Below are positions 61,270-64,000 of a DNA stretch of 64,000 bases, piece after piece. The position numbers and the translations under genes are program-made. The notes below the pieces were generated by a model. The model worked only from the letters and a program-made list of their open reading frames with translations, had not been told where the DNA came from and made no database searches. This DNA comes from Papilionanthe hookeriana x Papilionanthe teres. Taxonomy: Eukaryota; Streptophyta; Magnoliopsida; Asparagales; Orchidaceae. The DNA lies in NCBI GenBank assembly GCA_022702705.1, contig CM040427.1:14593625-14657624 (forward strand), given 5' to 3'. Position 1 is the stretch's first letter; each line of letters opens with the position of its first letter.

Positions 61270-63180
61270 AAAAAAAAAAATACAAAGGAGCGATTAGATT
61301 TTCGGATACCTGCACATAACAAAGTGAATGTAATTGGTAATAAGCATTACAAAAAATATGGTAGTCGCGACTCTTTATGTCGAATATTTTCCCTGTTTTC
61401 AAGTCAACACAGTAGTTTATGTTTGAAACACAACCATTAAGAAATTTCGGAGAATGTATCAACTCAATAATTACTCTTCGTTAATCAAATGCGAGACAGT
61501 ATGTAGCTTTGGGCTTTATTGGTTTACTGGTATTGATCTCTTGAAGTTCTAGCCCCTTCCTTTTGCAATACTCCTTTAGGTTCAATCTTGCTTTGACGTT
61601 ATCTTTTGTTTTACTATTGATATCTAGCACAATATTGAAGATATTACAAATAAATTCTTTTCAAAATGCATAACATCAAAATTATGTCTTATTAGATTGG
61701 TCCTTTAGTATGGACGATCTCGGAAAATATTTCGCTTCATCAAGTTCTGTGTAACACCAAAAACTGTAACACGATTTGACGCTAGATTTGGTCTTTCAGT
61801 GATCTTTGGTACTTCACTGATCATGTGTAGTAAATCATCTCCAATTATTCTTGGGGTTGCACTTGATCTTTCAACTCTAATTTTGATAATGCATCTCTAT
61901 TCCTTCTAAATAGGTGATCGCTGGCTAAAAATCTTCAATGACAATCGAACCAGAAATTTTTCTTCCACCCTTCGAAGTGAATGCCTTGGACATATCCATG
62001 CAATAGGGTGAAGCCAATTTCCTGGCTATGCTCGAACCAGATAACATCTCATAAGCCGAAAAAACATTAATCATCCACATAAGAGCAGCTTTAAGTTGAA
62101 ATTATGTTTTGTAGTAACGTCAACACGTAGCTTTCCTACAATAATTGATTCTCATCTATCAGAGGCTATAAGTGGTCGTCAATTTTACCATTTGGACTAT
62201 TTGGACATGGTATGATCAATGCCAGAAATAAGAACGACACGGTCATACACATATTAAGGGGCAAATTATATGACGTGATAATTATTGACTAGCTTGAATA
62301 GGGTGTTGTAGCGTGACTGTACGGTATGAACTCATCTGCACATTAGCTTAGCCTAATGTTGTGTGTTCAACTGCAAAGTCAAGATAATTTTGATCGAAGT
62401 GTTTCTAGGCTTCACCAGCTGATATATGACTCATAGAATTAATATCAATAGATTTGATGCTATGCTATGTCATGTGAGGAGTTGTATGCATAGAAGCGAA
62501 TAGTCGTTGAAGTCGGGGTACGAGCAAAAAGTTGAAGAGATACTTGTATGAAATATTTTTCTTATTTTTATTCTTTCGCCCCTTTGGTTTGAACCTATTA
62601 GCACCGCAAAATCTGCATTTATTCTCCAATACATCAGCCTCTAATATAACATGCAGCCATTAACACACCAATATATTTTTTCAGATGGTAGCTCAACTTC
62701 AACATTAAATTTCTGGTTCAGTTCAGGTCATCTGGAACTAAATTCTCTGCTGAGTTCATCTTCTTTAATAATGTTACTACCTGATTAAAGCATTCTCTGA
62801 ACATGTTGAAATCAGATTAGATGCTCAACATTCTCAATGTTACCGATAACTCCGTATGCGTAGTCCAGCTTTCTCACAAAGTTTGTTGTGCAACATTTAG
62901 TAAATCATAGAATTGTTGCGCTTCACTGTCCGTTTCCTGATCATCATGTACACTCTTAACAAAACGAGCCCTGGAAGTATAACCAATCATTTCCTCATAT
63001 ATGCTAGAATCGTGTTCCCTTGGTGGGGCGTAACTTGATGAGGCGCTAGTATGACCATATTGAACATCTCGTTTAAACTTAAAATGTGAAGTCTAGTACC
63101 AATATTGGGTTTATATTTCTTATGGTATAGATCTAACTTCCCTTTCTTAGATGCCAGGTATGCTTGATTCATCTACTTCA
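61270..63180 (-). pseudogene. TNP2-like CACTA transposase, decayed, minus strand
   Basis: From N to C on the minus strand: SEAQQFYDLL (about 62870-62915), NKCRFCGANRFKPKG (about 62580-62625), VPRLQRLFASMHTTPHMT (about 62470-62525), GEA.KHFDQNYLDFAVE, PKITERPNLAS, DRPY.RTNLIRHNFDVMHFEK (about 61650-61720), and FLNGCVSNINYCVDLKTGKI with FDIKSRDYHIF (61330-61445). These fit the TNP2 order PRLQRL, ITERPNL, DLPYW/NL-RHNLDVMHIEKN, NGY-SNIS-CV---GKI. Stops and frameshifts are scattered, so it is inactive. The N-terminal transposase-associated domain was not identified. Confidence 0.8.
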
Positions 63181-64000
63181 CACACAAACATCAAAACTTG
63201 CCTTCTAAAAGGTAAATGAGCAGCTGTAATGCCACCTATACAAATTCATTAACACTATTCAAGAACTTATCTGTCAGTCATTTTCTTTATAAGTAAAATC
63301 TGTTATATATCCATGATCTCAAATTTTGAAAATATTTCTGCAGCATATATAGCTTTAGATATTTAGATATTGGTCGCACAAATCACATAAATCGCATATA
63401 TTACAGACATAAAAGCCCCTTAAGTGTGGTCGGATACATGAATCTTTTTTTGTCGTTACGTCCTATTTGGTGTCATTTTTCATTTAATTATAATAGAATA
63501 AGATCATTTTTTATAAAACATGCTTAGGTCTTTTTAGTGCATTGAAATGCTTAACCCCATCTTATAAAGTTTTCCTTTTAAGTCTAAGCGATACTTTTCT
63601 TTCACACAAGAGATTTGATATATTGTTCCACTTCAATCAACCTACTTGAATTATACTAATAAGTAACATCCTCACTATATCAACATGACATTGAATAATA
63701 GATCGGAGACGTCTAACACGTTCACTCCTAACAGGATCATCAGATGGTCGACATTTAATGTGACCAAGATGACTCTCTCTAATCTTTTTTACCACTAGTG
63801 CAACCCTAAGTCACTCATTCACCTAAGCATTCTTATCTCAACAACCCTTTCATGGATATATTCGTTTCGCATTTTGTCTTTAAGCTTAGACTCACTTATC
63901 CACCGAAGCTTAAAGCAAACCATCCGCATAATTTCTATGCATTAGATAGGCAACATCTAAGCTTTATTTTTCACATAAAAATCACCTTATTCACATGTAT
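63181..64000 (-). other. Continuation of the CACTA element, no ORF recognised
   Basis: The sequence is AT-rich and broken in all frames. A minus-strand Ser/Lys-rich reading (62987-63172) precedes it. I cannot say whether this is transposase N-terminus, an intron of the transposase, or flanking DNA. Confidence 0.4.

Larger units (their letters stand above)
60898..64000 (-). mobile_element. CACTA (En/Spm) DNA transposon, TNP2-type, minus strand, right end beyond window
   Basis: A terminus-like CAGTACAAGA at 60898-60907 (one change from the CACTACAAGA type) is followed by subterminal repeats and, on the minus strand, a TNP2 transposase remnant. The other terminus is not seen, so the element probably continues past 64000. 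It lies in intron 3 or downstream of the fructokinase. Confidence 0.75.

Overview
The window is repeat-dominated nuclear DNA from a flowering plant. The evidence is a plant fructokinase gene with introns, Athila-type and Tat-type Ty3/gypsy LTR retrotransposons whose intact primer-binding site matches plant tRNA-Asp, and a CACTA (TNP2-type) DNA transposon. The GC-rich first exon against AT-rich surroundings would fit a monocot, but I cannot fix the species. All calls come from reading the sequence and translations; no database search was run.

Layout. (A) 1-3530: decayed Tat/Ogre-like pol with two RNase H domains, cut off by the next element. (B) 3531-12126: Athila element in + orientation with 5' LTR, gag, pol and the first extra ORF. 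(C) 12127-15142: a second Athila gag-pol, joined to B by a deletion. (Inv) 15143-21076: a block on the minus strand holding extra ORF 2, 3' UTR, PPT, LTR, PBS, gag and protease. (D) 21077-30453: Athila RT-RNase H-integrase, two paralogous extra ORFs, 3' UTR and 3' LTR. (E) 30490-39746: minus-strand Athila family with two LTRs, interrupted by a plus-strand solo LTR (G, 32679-34451). (F) 39747-47218: Athila integrase, two extra ORFs and 3' LTR. Re-inverting the 15143-21076 block restores a collinear tandem array B-C-D with shared LTRs.

47300-48620 is a large inverted repeat of unknown origin. 49488-60271 holds exons 1-3 of a cytosolic-type fructokinase (pfkB family). Its first intron is swollen to 9.8 kb by a minus-strand Tat-lineage retrotransposon (H, 50254-59436) that carries an antisense accessory ORF and a roughly 48-bp minisatellite. 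Intron 3 or the 3' flank is invaded from 60898 by a minus-strand CACTA element with a decayed TNP2 transposase, and the last fructokinase exon is not visible before 64000.

The most interesting signal is in the Athila elements. Each subfamily has its own GC-rich short repeat in the LTR U3. The same subfamily-specific repeat recurs inside the element just upstream of the extra ORFs, in one case followed by a canonical TATA box. A short hairpin block is also conserved right after pol. Together these suggest that the extra ORFs may have their own U3-like promoters or RNA control elements.
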